Source: an uncultured Bacteroidota bacterium (GTDB lineage: Bacteria > Bacteroidota > Bacteroidia > NS11-12g > UBA9320). Taken from it: a stretch of 39,661 nucleotides of DNA. A program made the position numbers and the translations under genes. Position 1 is the first letter of the stretch. Every line of letters begins with the position of its first letter. Under the pieces are notes generated by a model, which was given only the letters and a program-made list of their open reading frames with translations, did not search any database and was not told where the DNA came from. The stretch spans positions 1 through 39,661 of the forward strand of contig CAJWLP010000012.1 of the NCBI GenBank assembly GCA_913043145.1, in the 5' to 3' direction. Of the stretch, positions 7,755-16,184 are shown one piece after another.

Positions 7755-8864
7755 TTACTTACGGATAAAGTGGTATCTAATGTTTATGGACAAGTTAAAT
7801 AATGCAATTTTAGGATTAGCATTTCGCTGCAGATGATAAATGACTTCATTTATTTGAGTGTATATTTTTTCGATAAAAAAGGCATTTAAGGTTGTACTCA
7901 ACTTTTGGATAAAGTCTACCTGACTACTTTCGGCATTAATTGTATAGTTGTCTATAGTTTGGTGCAGCATACATTCTCTCAGGACACCAATCCCATGTTT
8001 TAAAAATAGCTGAATTTGATTTTTGCCCATCGCATGAAGTTTGTCAGAGATATCACTTACTGATTTAAGGTCATTTCTATAGCATGCTAACATCCAATCT
8101 CTGAATAATGCTGCATGATCATTAGAGTTGTTTTCTATTAGGTGGGTTGCCATTCTCAGATTGCCATCAGACAATCGTGCAATCTGCTCCAAGCTAGACT
8201 TCTCGAGACCATACTTTTTGTCCAAAAATGCGTGAGTTTCTTTATAAGAATACCTTGGAATTTTGGTAAGTTGTGTCCTACTTGTAATTGTGGGTAGTAG
8301 TTGTTGTGAATGTTCGGCTACTAAAATAAAATAGGTCTTTTGAGGCGGCTCCTCAATGAGTTTAAGTAAGACATTGCTTTCTTTCTTTAAATACTCTGGC
8401 ATCCAAATTATTAGAGTTTTTGCCTCGCCTTCATAGGGTTTTAACGAGAGGCGAGAAAGAATGCTTCGAGTTTCTTCACGTGTAATATTAGGTGTTTTAT
8501 TGCCGTCTTTTGCAATGGCTTCCATCCAGTCTGTCGTATTAAAATACATCGATGAAGCATTGATTTCCCTCCATTTTTCGATATGTTGGGTGCTTATTTC
8601 TTTACTTGCTGAAACAGGATACGTAAAATGCACATCTGGATGTGAATGACTACTGATTTTACGACATGAACTACAAACACCACAGGAATCTAAGGACGTA
8701 CGTTGTGTGCAGTATATGTATTGAGTAAGTGCTAAGGCAAGACCTAACTTGCCACATCCTTCATCTCCCAAAAAAAGTTGTGCATGAGGGAGTCTGTTAT
8801 TTTCAACATTTCGTATTAATTGTTCCTTAATTTTCTGATGACCATACACCTGAGCGAATTGCAT
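7755..8864 (-). CDS. holB: DNA polymerase III subunit delta' (clamp-loader)
   Basis: Delta' is the rigid stator subunit of the sliding-clamp loader. The 369-residue product begins with the AAA+ segment YGHQKIKEQL...LPHAQLFLGDEGCGKLGLA. The P-loop GDEGCGKL (33-40) has Leu where ATP-binding homologues have Ser/Thr, in line with delta' not binding ATP. The zinc module uses Cys52, Cys61, Cys64 and Cys67. KTLIIWMPEYLKKESNVLLKLIEEPP and the sensor-1-like LLPTITSRTQ follow. DnaX/gamma-tau is less likely because the protein is short, lacks a canonical Walker A and has no C-terminal extension. It starts 7 nt after the YfhO-like gene, so the two are in one operon. Confidence 0.9.
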   Translation of the reverse strand: MQFAQVYGHQKIKEQLIRNVENNRLPHAQLFLGDEGCGKLGLALALTQYIYCTQRTSLDSCGVCSSCRKISSHSHPDVHFTYPVSASKEISTQHIEKWREINASSMYFNTTDWMEAIAKDGNKTPNITREETRSILSRLSLKPYEGEAKTLIIWMPEYLKKESNVLLKLIEEPPQKTYFILVAEHSQQLLPTITSRTQLTKIPRYSYKETHAFLDKKYGLEKSSLEQIARLSDGNLRMATHLIENNSNDHAALFRDWMLACYRNDLKSVSDISDKLHAMGKNQIQLFLKHGIGVLRECMLHQTIDNYTINAESSQVDFIQKLSTTLNAFFIEKIYTQINEVIYHLQRNANPKIALFNLSINIRYHFIRK

Positions 8865-8871
8865 TTCTAAT

Positions 8872-11328
8872 CTAGTTTAGTTTTTGGTCTTTTTTAGGAA
8901 ATTCATTTCGAACCCATAAAAATAAGCTCAAACCAATCATTAAGTATATTAAGCTACCAAATGTCATAGCGAGCATCGATCCTGTTTGAAATGTTTTTGG
9001 AGAAAATTCAAATCGGATAGTATGTTTTCCTGCAGGCACCTTCATACCTCTCAATAGGTAGTTTAATCGAAATTGATCAACAGGCTGATTATCAATATAG
9101 GCACTCCAACCTTTGTCATAAAACACTTCTGAAAAAGCCACATTACTCTCTGTTTTCGATGAATACGTGTATTCTAATTTTTCTGGATGGTAAGAGGATA
9201 GTTTTATACTCGCTGTGCTGTCTTTAATAGAATTAGTGCTGATTAAATCTGCATACTCTTCCTCAACAATAGCTTGTGTTTTGGTATTAATTTGGGATAG
9301 TTGAATGATAGCACTATCAGCATTTTCAACGACATTCACTTCATTTACAATCCATGCGTTTCCGTTAGCGTTTGGGTTAATGCCATACCTAGGTTCTCCT
9401 CCTTGTTGATTAGGGTAGATATAATACTTCATATTTAGCATATTAAAAATCCCATTATTGGTAACTCTTCCAGCTCTTAAATCGTCCATCAAATGCCAAT
9501 CCCATAAATCTTGGAATCTTCTAATTTTTGCAGCACTGTAGCCTCCAATTGATTTGTGGAAGTAAGCACATCGGTTGCTATTTAACGTACTTTGGGTAAG
9601 GTCTAAAACCCGGTAATAGGTTTTATCTTTTAATATTTCCAAATCTACAGCATAAGGGGTGAATGGTTGCTCTAAGGCTCTTTCTCTTTTAAAATCCTTA
9701 TCGTTTAAATAGCGTTTGCCAACCGTCCATAAATCAGTGGTAATTAGAAGTCCTAAAATGATTAATCCATAGTTGACTTTTATTTTTTCTTTATAGATTA
9801 ACCAAAGCACAAGAAGAATACTTATGGCAAAAAAGATACTTCGATTACCATCTTTTTTCATCTCCACAAGCCGCATCTCAGATAGTTGACCTTTGAAACG
9901 ATCGATTGAAGGCTGTGTGACCTCTCCGCCTTGTCTTTGAATTACATTTTTTGCATATTCGGTATCAGAATCATATACAGTCTGTCCATTTTCATTTTCC
10001 TTGGGGGTAGAATTAAAATCGTTAAATAATGTATCAGAATAGGTCAATAGAATAATAATTCCAATGCCAGCAAAAGCAGCATAGCTCACCCTTTTCCAAT
10101 TTTCTTTTACATAATCTGGTTGGCTGATAACTTTTTCTAAAGTTAAAACGGCTAATAAACCAACAGATAACTGAACTAAAACCATAATCATACTTGGGGC
10201 TCTAAATTTGTTGTAAAGCGGGAAATGATTGTACATGAATTGATTAATTCCTGTAAAATGATTTCCTCCCATTGACAGTATTAAGGTAATTACTATTACG
10301 GATAATAGCCACCATTTTTGAGGTCCGCGGATTAAAACTAAACCAAGAATCATCAAAATGAATAGGGTGACACCTATGTATTTAGGACCTGATGTACTTC
10401 CGATTTGACCATAGTAAAGTCCAAGTTTATCAGAATCACCACCACTATAATTTGGTATGATAGTGGCCCCTATGTCCGACCAACCATTACTGTATGAAAA
10501 TACATAATCTTGAGTTAGTCCATCCTGTTTGTCAGCGTTAGATTTATTGTTTTTATTTATGGTTAGTTCACTTTTACCTCGAATAGATTCTGTAGCATAT
10601 TCTTTAAGTAAAAGGATGTTTAAGCTATTTGCTCCAAGCCCAATACCTGCTCCAAGAACAGCAATGCCACATGCTACAAAAAATGATTTAAACTGTTTTT
10701 CTCTGAAATAGGGATATGCATGAAAAAGGACATATAAAACAACCATAAACCCACCATAGTAGGTGATTTGAACATGGTTAGCTTGGAGTTCTAATCCAAA
10801 TCCAGTTGCAAGGAATGTAAGTCCTACTAAATACCTTTTATTAAAGATGTATTGCATGCCAGCAATTACTAATGGGAGGTACCCAATGGCTCTTGCTTTT
10901 GTATTGTGTCCTACGGCTAAAATGGTTAGATTTTCTGTTGCCATTCCGATGCCAATAGCACCAATTAATGCAAGCCAAGGTCTTACTTTAAAAGCAAGAA
11001 GCATAATGAAACTACAAAAGATATATAAAAATAGTTGTGCCCATACCCTAGGATAACTTGGAATTTTCAGGTGTTTAATAATCGTTGACTTACTTGGAAG
11101 GCTAATTACATAGGTAGGCATCCCTGCAAAAAGAGCATTCGTCCACAAGATATTTTCACCGGATTCTTGGTACTGCTTAATTTCACTTGCAGCTCCTCTG
11201 TATTGAACAATATCACTTTGTTTGGGTGCCTTATTTTTAAAATTATTAGGCACAAACAAAGCCGACAAAATAGCAATTAGTAAAATAGCTAGGATGTGTT
11301 GACTGTATTTACGAATAAAAACTTTCAT
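8872..11328 (-). CDS. YfhO-family polytopic membrane protein
   Basis: This 818-residue protein has an N-terminal membrane anchor (LAILLIAILSALFV, about 13-26), a long loop with the conserved WTNALFAGMPTYV segment, then about a dozen hydrophobic helices. A large C-terminal extracytoplasmic beta-rich domain ends in VFYDKGWSAYIDNQPV and PAGKHTIRFEFSP before a final helix and a basic tail. These are features of the bacterial YfhO family (PF09586-type), which is related to GT-C glycosyltransferases and in Firmicutes is linked to decoration of teichoic acids. A role in transferring sugars from a lipid carrier to surface glycans is plausible given the glycosyltransferase upstream, but unproven. The start ATG is 17 nt after a -7 element. 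Confidence 0.85.
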   Translation of the reverse strand: MKVFIRKYSQHILAILLIAILSALFVPNNFKNKAPKQSDIVQYRGAASEIKQYQESGENILWTNALFAGMPTYVISLPSKSTIIKHLKIPSYPRVWAQLFLYIFCSFIMLLAFKVRPWLALIGAIGIGMATENLTILAVGHNTKARAIGYLPLVIAGMQYIFNKRYLVGLTFLATGFGLELQANHVQITYYGGFMVVLYVLFHAYPYFREKQFKSFFVACGIAVLGAGIGLGANSLNILLLKEYATESIRGKSELTINKNNKSNADKQDGLTQDYVFSYSNGWSDIGATIIPNYSGGDSDKLGLYYGQIGSTSGPKYIGVTLFILMILGLVLIRGPQKWWLLSVIVITLILSMGGNHFTGINQFMYNHFPLYNKFRAPSMIMVLVQLSVGLLAVLTLEKVISQPDYVKENWKRVSYAAFAGIGIIILLTYSDTLFNDFNSTPKENENGQTVYDSDTEYAKNVIQRQGGEVTQPSIDRFKGQLSEMRLVEMKKDGNRSIFFAISILLVLWLIYKEKIKVNYGLIILGLLITTDLWTVGKRYLNDKDFKRERALEQPFTPYAVDLEILKDKTYYRVLDLTQSTLNSNRCAYFHKSIGGYSAAKIRRFQDLWDWHLMDDLRAGRVTNNGIFNMLNMKYYIYPNQQGGEPRYGINPNANGNAWIVNEVNVVENADSAIIQLSQINTKTQAIVEEEYADLISTNSIKDSTASIKLSSYHPEKLEYTYSSKTESNVAFSEVFYDKGWSAYIDNQPVDQFRLNYLLRGMKVPAGKHTIRFEFSPKTFQTGSMLAMTFGSLIYLMIGLSLFLWVRNEFPKKDQKLN

Positions 11329-11345
11329 GTATATTGAATTGACCT

Positions 11346-11353
11346 CAAAAATA
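11346..11353 (-). promoter_or_regulatory. -7 element upstream of the YfhO-like gene
   Basis: The minus strand reads TATTTTTG (exact TAnnTTTG), ending 17 nt before the ATG at 11328. No clear -33 match is visible. Confidence 0.5.
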
Positions 11354-11391
11354 GAATTAGTTTGGAGAGTATCCCTATGTTGTAGCTCAAT

Positions 11392-12690
11392 TTATTGGAG
11401 AAGATTTGCAAATGTTTTTGCTTGACTATCACGACTGTACTCTGTTATTTTGGCGTTATTAGGTAGTATACCATTATTCGATTCCCATTTTTGGTATAAA
11501 TCGGTGATGTGATTTTGAATATCTACTATGTTGTTATCATGGGCTAATCCGCTAGCTGTTTGATGGATGATTTCTGCCACAAATCCATCTTTTTTACCCA
11601 CATAAATAATGGGCTTTCTGGCTGCAAGGTATTCATATACTTTGGCGGGAATACCTCCCTCTTTTCCATGTCGGTTTAATGGTCCAAAGACCAGGAGTAC
11701 CGATGCTTTTTCTAAAAATTTAATACTTTCAGAATGAGGAACATATGGGCTGAATTTTGTATTCCCGATCAGGTTTCGGTGGGTTAGTTCTTCTTTTAGA
11801 CTGGGATAGACAGAGCCAACAAATTGAAGACAAAATGGGTTGTTTGGGTTGCCTGCTTTAAATTGACTTAAAGCATCTAAAAAAGGAGTGATATTATATT
11901 GATCACTGATAGTCCCAGTGTACGTTAGCGTGAAAATATCATTTTCAATTAATTGGTATTTTTCAAAATCGATAGCATCATACCCATTGGGGATGGTTGT
12001 GAATTTATCGAGATTGATATTTTTTGATTTATCATTTAAAAAAGAAACATACACAGATGAAGCTGTTACAATATGATCGGCATTTTCGATCACTTTTCGT
12101 TCATGTCTTCTATCAAAATAATTCGAAAATCTAGAATGATTTAAAAGTTCGTAGTAGTACACATCAGTCCATAAGTCTCTGAAATCAGCAATCCAATGAA
12201 TAGAAAAATTTCTCTTTAACCGATTACCAATTAATTGAACAGAATGAGGAGGACTTGAAGTAATTAGATTCTTTATTTGATGTTGTTTAATGATCTTTTT
12301 TGCAGCTGAGTACGCATAAATTCCCCAATATTTTCTCGGATCAGGAATAAATAAATGAGTTCTCAAAAAGATAATTAATTGTTGAATGATACTCTTTTTG
12401 TTAATGTTCGCAAAACCTGCCGAGGGGATATTTTTTTTACCGAAAAGTTGAGCATACCACTTGAGTGGTTCCAAAGACTTGGTCGGGTGTAAAAAAATTC
12501 TTGAATCAATTTCTTTGGTCAATGTCTCATCCAAGACCATATAGCTTGCATATTTTTTATCAGGATAAATGACATGAACCTCGTGACCAAGTTTTACGAG
12601 ATAGTTACTTAATTTTAACCACCGCTGAACACCAGCACCGCCACTTGGAGGCCAGTAATAGGTGATTATGAGGATTTTTTTATTACCCAT
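11392..12690 (-). CDS. GT4-type glycosyltransferase
   Basis: This 432-residue protein has the two-Rossmann GT-B layout. The N-terminal acceptor domain starts KKILIITYYWPPSGGAGVQR, with the Gly-rich loop typical of GT4 enzymes. The C-terminal donor domain holds LTYTGTISDQYNI, YVPHSESIKFLEKASVLLVFGP and KEGGIPAKVYEYLAARKPII, where the Glu/Lys-rich stretch corresponds to the nucleotide-sugar site. I chose ATG at 12690; a TTG one codon upstream would also be in frame. No membrane helix is seen, so it is probably a cytoplasmic or membrane-peripheral enzyme adding sugars to a lipid-linked glycan. Donor and acceptor are unknown. The YfhO-like gene lies 63 nt downstream on the same strand. Confidence 0.85.
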   Translation of the reverse strand: MGNKKILIITYYWPPSGGAGVQRWLKLSNYLVKLGHEVHVIYPDKKYASYMVLDETLTKEIDSRIFLHPTKSLEPLKWYAQLFGKKNIPSAGFANINKKSIIQQLIIFLRTHLFIPDPRKYWGIYAYSAAKKIIKQHQIKNLITSSPPHSVQLIGNRLKRNFSIHWIADFRDLWTDVYYYELLNHSRFSNYFDRRHERKVIENADHIVTASSVYVSFLNDKSKNINLDKFTTIPNGYDAIDFEKYQLIENDIFTLTYTGTISDQYNITPFLDALSQFKAGNPNNPFCLQFVGSVYPSLKEELTHRNLIGNTKFSPYVPHSESIKFLEKASVLLVFGPLNRHGKEGGIPAKVYEYLAARKPIIYVGKKDGFVAEIIHQTASGLAHDNNIVDIQNHITDLYQKWESNNGILPNNAKITEYSRDSQAKTFANLLQ

Positions 12691-12707
12691 CAAGAAAGAT
12701 GATACTA

Positions 12708-12715
12708 CAAATTTA
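12708..12715 (-). promoter_or_regulatory. -7 element upstream of the minus-strand glycosyltransferase
   Basis: The minus strand reads TAAATTTG, an exact match, 17 nt before the ATG at 12690. No -33 partner is recognised. Confidence 0.5.
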
Positions 12716-12813
12716 TTTTTTATGATAGAATGCTTGAGTTTATTGTGCGATTTATTTTAAATCCAATCCTTGCAGCTGGATTTGGAGATAGAATTTGTTA
12801 TGAAAATAATTTC

Positions 12814-12842
12814 TTTGAACTTATTCATAAAGATTAACTTTG
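12814..12842 (+). promoter_or_regulatory. Consensus promoter of the plus-strand glycosyltransferase
   Basis: TTTG at 12814-12817 and TAACTTTG at 12835-12842 are separated by 17 nt, matching both halves of the Bacteroidota consensus. The -7 element ends 7 nt before the ATG, so the transcript would have almost no 5' leader. Confidence 0.7.
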
Positions 12843-12849
12843 AGCACTA

Positions 12850-14028
12850 ATGAAGGTTGGGTTTGTTGTAGATAATGATTTCATAAATGACGGAAGAGTA
12901 TTTAAAGAGGTATCCATTTTAAGTAGCAAATATGAGGTGAAGACTCTTTGCCTAAATCTAGACAGGAATACTGTTGCTAAGTCAAAAGATGTGCAGTCTA
13001 TTTACATGGGAAAATGGATTAAAGATAAACTTTTTGCATTGTCCAGTTGGTTGCCATTTTACAATTGGATTTGGGCGAGAGCGATAAAAAAATTTATTAT
13101 TGAAGAGGGGATTCAATTACTTCATGTTCATGATTTATATATGGCTCCACCAGCTATCGATGCAATAAAGTCGAGTCAAAAATCAGTTAAATTGGTTCTA
13201 GATTTACATGAAAATTTTCCAGCTACTATATTGACTTATAATTGGACAAAGGGTCGAATTAAAAACTTAATTACAAGACCTCATAATTGGGCTAAAAAAG
13301 AAAAAAACATCTTGCTTCAGGTAGATCACATTATCACTTTATCTAATGATTTTAAAGATAGTCTATTAGAAAGATACACATTATTAGATGCAAGAAAGAT
13401 ATTTGTTTTCCCCAATGTTGTTGATTTTTCCAGGTTTAAAAAATTTAAAGTAGATAAAACAAAACAGAGGGATGATAGAGTGACTTTTTTCTACTTTGGT
13501 GTAGTTGCTGAAAGGAGAGGAATATTTGATACATTAGAAGTCTTTGAACGTATTTTAATGAATTGGCAAAATATCTTGCTTCGAATAATTGGTCCCGTAG
13601 ATAGTGCTGATAGCAATAGATTTCATAATTTTATTGCTAAAGATTCTGTGAGGAACAATATTGAGTATGTAAAGTGGATTCCCCTCGAAGACCTTCTAAC
13701 AGAGCTCAATAGAGTAGATGTTTGTTTGGCTCCTTTCCATGTAAATAAACAACACAATTCTGGAGTGGCAAATAAAATTTTTCAATATATGTATGCAGAA
13801 AAGCCACTAATTGTTTCCAATTGTACTCCTCAAGTTAAATTAATTAATCAAGCAGCATGTGGTCTAGTCTTTAAGTCCCAAGATGAATATCTGGAATGTA
13901 TCGTTTCAATGATTAATGAAAAAGATTCAAGAACTAGGCTTGGAAAGAATGCAAAAAAATACCTGCATGAAAATTATGATGGTGAAAGTCACGCGGATGA
14001 GTTATTTAAAGTATATGACTCTATCTAA
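12850..14028 (+). CDS. GT4-type glycosyltransferase
   Basis: The 392-residue product starts MKVGFVVDNDFINDGRVFKE and has a GT-B fold. The acceptor domain contains LLHVHDLYMAPPA and LDLHENFP, a His-Asp-containing pattern common in this group. The donor domain has FFYFGVVAERRGIFDTLEVF, LLRIIGPVDSAD, VDVCLAPFHVN and NSGVANKIFQYMYAEKPLIVS. It reads as a soluble glycosyltransferase that builds a surface polysaccharide or glycolipid. It is transcribed divergently from the previous glycosyltransferase and convergently with the next one, with a well-formed promoter of its own. Sugar specificity cannot be deduced. Confidence 0.85.
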   Translation: MKVGFVVDNDFINDGRVFKEVSILSSKYEVKTLCLNLDRNTVAKSKDVQSIYMGKWIKDKLFALSSWLPFYNWIWARAIKKFIIEEGIQLLHVHDLYMAPPAIDAIKSSQKSVKLVLDLHENFPATILTYNWTKGRIKNLITRPHNWAKKEKNILLQVDHIITLSNDFKDSLLERYTLLDARKIFVFPNVVDFSRFKKFKVDKTKQRDDRVTFFYFGVVAERRGIFDTLEVFERILMNWQNILLRIIGPVDSADSNRFHNFIAKDSVRNNIEYVKWIPLEDLLTELNRVDVCLAPFHVNKQHNSGVANKIFQYMYAEKPLIVSNCTPQVKLINQAACGLVFKSQDEYLECIVSMINEKDSRTRLGKNAKKYLHENYDGESHADELFKVYDSI

Positions 14029-14101
14029 ACGGGATTTGATGATTTTTTTTGCATGATTAGGGGCATTCTTCACTAGAATATTTGAACATAAATTTATTTT
14101 A

Positions 14102-15259
14102 TCACGATAGAACATCATTATACACATTGGTGATTTTATTGGCAACCACTGCGGAGGAGTATTTTGAGACAACATGTTGACGTATTTTTACAGGGTCATA
14201 TTTTTTCTTAGATGCTGTTATAATAGCCCGACCAAGATCTTCCGAATTGTGGTCGCAAATTAGACCAAGTGTTTCGTTCGATATAATTCCTTCTGGACCA
14301 CCAGATCTAGTAGATATGCAAGGTAATCCAACGGCTAAGGCTTCTATTAATACCACACCAAATGTTTCTTTTTTAGAGGTAAGTATGAAAATATCTGCAC
14401 GATGCATTTGTGTTTTTACTGCTTCATTATCAAGGCTACCTTTAAAATTAATACGATCTCCAATTTTTAATTTATTAGCAAGTGCCCGAAGCGATTCTAA
14501 TTCTGGTCCATCACCTACAATTGTTAGTTTAAGTGACTTATTTGTTTTTAAGGCTTCCGCAAATCCTAGAATTAATAATTTTTGCTGCTTTATTTTAACA
14601 CAATGAGCAACGTGCAGAAGATTGATTTTAGAGGATCTACTTTCAGGCTTTAGAGTAAATTTATTAGTGTCAACAATATTGGGTATAGGAGTGAATGGTA
14701 CCCCAAACTTATTTGTTAAATAGTTAGAAAAGAAAGGACTAACAGCAATATTATAACTGCTCTTCAGATATATTTTTTTTAAAAAATCGTGAGTAAGTCT
14801 AGTTTTATCATTATATAAATTTGATGAGTGCTCTGTTACAATGTAAGGGATGTTATATTTTTTTAAAATTTTAAGAGCAACAGCCCCCAATTCGTAGGTC
14901 TGTAAGTGAATTAAGTTTGGCTTGCCATAACAAGATACATATTTTCTGAAAACTAGATATAGTCTGTAGTTAACGTATTGACGCTTTATTCTGTATGGTA
15001 AAGGAATAGTGAATAAATATTTTATCCATGTGATAATGTTACCGCTTACATTTTTGTGAGTAGAGAACAAAAGATGACTATTTCTAAAGAATATTTTTTT
15101 TAGAATAGGCTTTTGTATGATAGTAATGACTCCTAGTTTAATGTTAATTTCATTTTGCGAAATGGCAGCTAATTGTTCTTTGAAAAATATACCAGAAATA
15201 GGTGCTATATCTGAGGGGTAGGCTCTTGGAAGATGAACAATATGATAAGGTTGTTTCAA
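14102..15259 (-). CDS. GT4 glycosyltransferase with a TTG start
   Basis: This 385-residue glycosyltransferase begins KQPYHIVHLPRAYPSDIAPI. The C-terminal domain is canonical GT4: LLHVAHCVKIKQQKLLI, LTIVGDGPELESLRALA, INFKGSLDNEAVKTQMHRAD and the EX7E motif within KKETFGVVLIEALAVGLPC. An in-frame stop directly precedes the TTG at 15259 and no ATG fits the conserved N-terminus, so TTG is the only reasonable start. The gene begins 4 nt after the stop of the upstream methyltransferase, so translation is probably coupled. The two genes form a two-gene unit in the polysaccharide locus. Confidence 0.88.
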   Translation of the reverse strand: MKQPYHIVHLPRAYPSDIAPISGIFFKEQLAAISQNEINIKLGVITIIQKPILKKIFFRNSHLLFSTHKNVSGNIITWIKYLFTIPLPYRIKRQYVNYRLYLVFRKYVSCYGKPNLIHLQTYELGAVALKILKKYNIPYIVTEHSSNLYNDKTRLTHDFLKKIYLKSSYNIAVSPFFSNYLTNKFGVPFTPIPNIVDTNKFTLKPESRSSKINLLHVAHCVKIKQQKLLILGFAEALKTNKSLKLTIVGDGPELESLRALANKLKIGDRINFKGSLDNEAVKTQMHRADIFILTSKKETFGVVLIEALAVGLPCISTRSGGPEGIISNETLGLICDHNSEDLGRAIITASKKKYDPVKIRQHVVSKYSSAVVANKITNVYNDVLS

Positions 15260-15263
15260 TTAT

Positions 15264-15938
15264 TTAAATTTGTGAATAGAAATAGAAGTCAGCTAAAGAT
15301 CCAGTTGTTTTATCTCCTGCAAATGGGTGCTTATTTTTAATGAATTTATCTAGCTTGAAATCTTTTGCATTTTTTTCTACCCAATTTGTGAATTTACGAT
15401 GTCTGACATGTTTTATTTCTTTATTTTCATAGTTCTCATCCAAATTGGATGAATAAATAATCACATTTTTATGGTTATTATCAAATAATTTTTTCATGTG
15501 ATCCTCAAAAATGTCATCCTCGACCAGATGATAAATGACATCTATACTTAGAATAAGATCAGTTTTTTGAGGATTAAAATTAGATATATGATCAAATTGC
15601 TTTGATTCATCGTTAGCAAATGTTTTAGAACAGGTTCCTAAAACAGTCTTGCTAATATCATATCCTGTGTATTTAGGATACTTTAATAGCTTCAGTTGGT
15701 TTGCGTCACCGCAACCTAATTCCACAACTGAGTTTATTTTGTTTTCTTTAACAAATAAATTCAATATATCAGCCTTAAATTTAGCTAATTGATTATACGA
15801 ACCAGAACCAGAGTTCCCGCCATTTTTATATCTTTTTTCCCAATAGTCACCAGAGTTTTGAAAGTAGAACTTAGTATACAATTGAGATGCTAATCGACTT
15901 AAGGTCGGACCAACAATTGGGATGTTTTTAACCTTCAT
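15264..15938 (-). CDS. SAM-dependent methyltransferase in the glycan locus
   Basis: With ATG at 15938 the protein has 224 residues. Motif I is VVELGCGDANQLKLL, followed by YTGYDISKTVLGTC and DLILSIDVIYHLVEDD, the class I methyltransferase pattern. The N-terminal YWEKRYKNGGNSGSGSY segment is characteristic of a group of methyltransferases found with glycosyltransferases. A GTG at 15944 is in frame two codons earlier, but it overlaps the G of a perfect -7 element, so the ATG is preferred. It is co-transcribed with the following glycosyltransferase. Sugar O-methylation is a reasonable guess, not shown. Confidence 0.8.
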   Translation of the reverse strand: MKVKNIPIVGPTLSRLASQLYTKFYFQNSGDYWEKRYKNGGNSGSGSYNQLAKFKADILNLFVKENKINSVVELGCGDANQLKLLKYPKYTGYDISKTVLGTCSKTFANDESKQFDHISNFNPQKTDLILSIDVIYHLVEDDIFEDHMKKLFDNNHKNVIIYSSNLDENYENKEIKHVRHRKFTNWVEKNAKDFKLDKFIKNKHPFAGDKTTGSLADFYFYSQI

Positions 15939-15943
15939 ATGCA

Positions 15944-15958
15944 CAAAACTATAGTTTT
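15944..15958 (-). promoter_or_regulatory. -7 element within a 14-bp palindrome, near-leaderless methyltransferase promoter
   Basis: The minus strand reads TAGTTTTG at 15951-15944, an exact TAnnTTTG match ending 5 nt before the ATG. It overlaps the perfect palindrome AAAACTATAGTTTT at 15945-15958, which could be an operator or simply A/T-rich symmetry. Confidence 0.5.
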
Positions 15959-16013
15959 CTTCTATTTATTTTACGTTTAAGAATTTTCAGATGAAATATT
16001 TAAAGGTAAGGAG

Positions 16014-16031
16014 TATTGTTTATATTGTTTA
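16014..16031. repeat. Tandem duplication of a 9-mer
   Basis: TATTGTTTA occurs twice in direct succession (16014-16022 and 16023-16031). It lies in the roughly 245-bp A/T-rich gap between the divergent methyltransferase and flippase genes. Nothing else is recognisable in that gap apart from weak -7-like octamers. Confidence 0.5.
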
Positions 16032-16184
16032 TAGGTTTATTTTGAAGTAATACATGAGTTTGAGGTATTTTGTATAACGATTCATTTTACATAATAAATT
16101 ATGAGTATTTAAAATAATATGTTGGTGATAATTAATTTGGTTTAACACAAGTTATTCATAAAATATATAATAGTTGAATTAAGT

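Noticed and set aside
15939-16184. Possible RNA gene in the largest gene-free gap
   Set aside because: About 245 bases of A/T-rich sequence with no tRNA cloverleaf, riboswitch-like pairing or long hairpin. Only a 9-bp tandem repeat and weak promoter-like octamers are visible.
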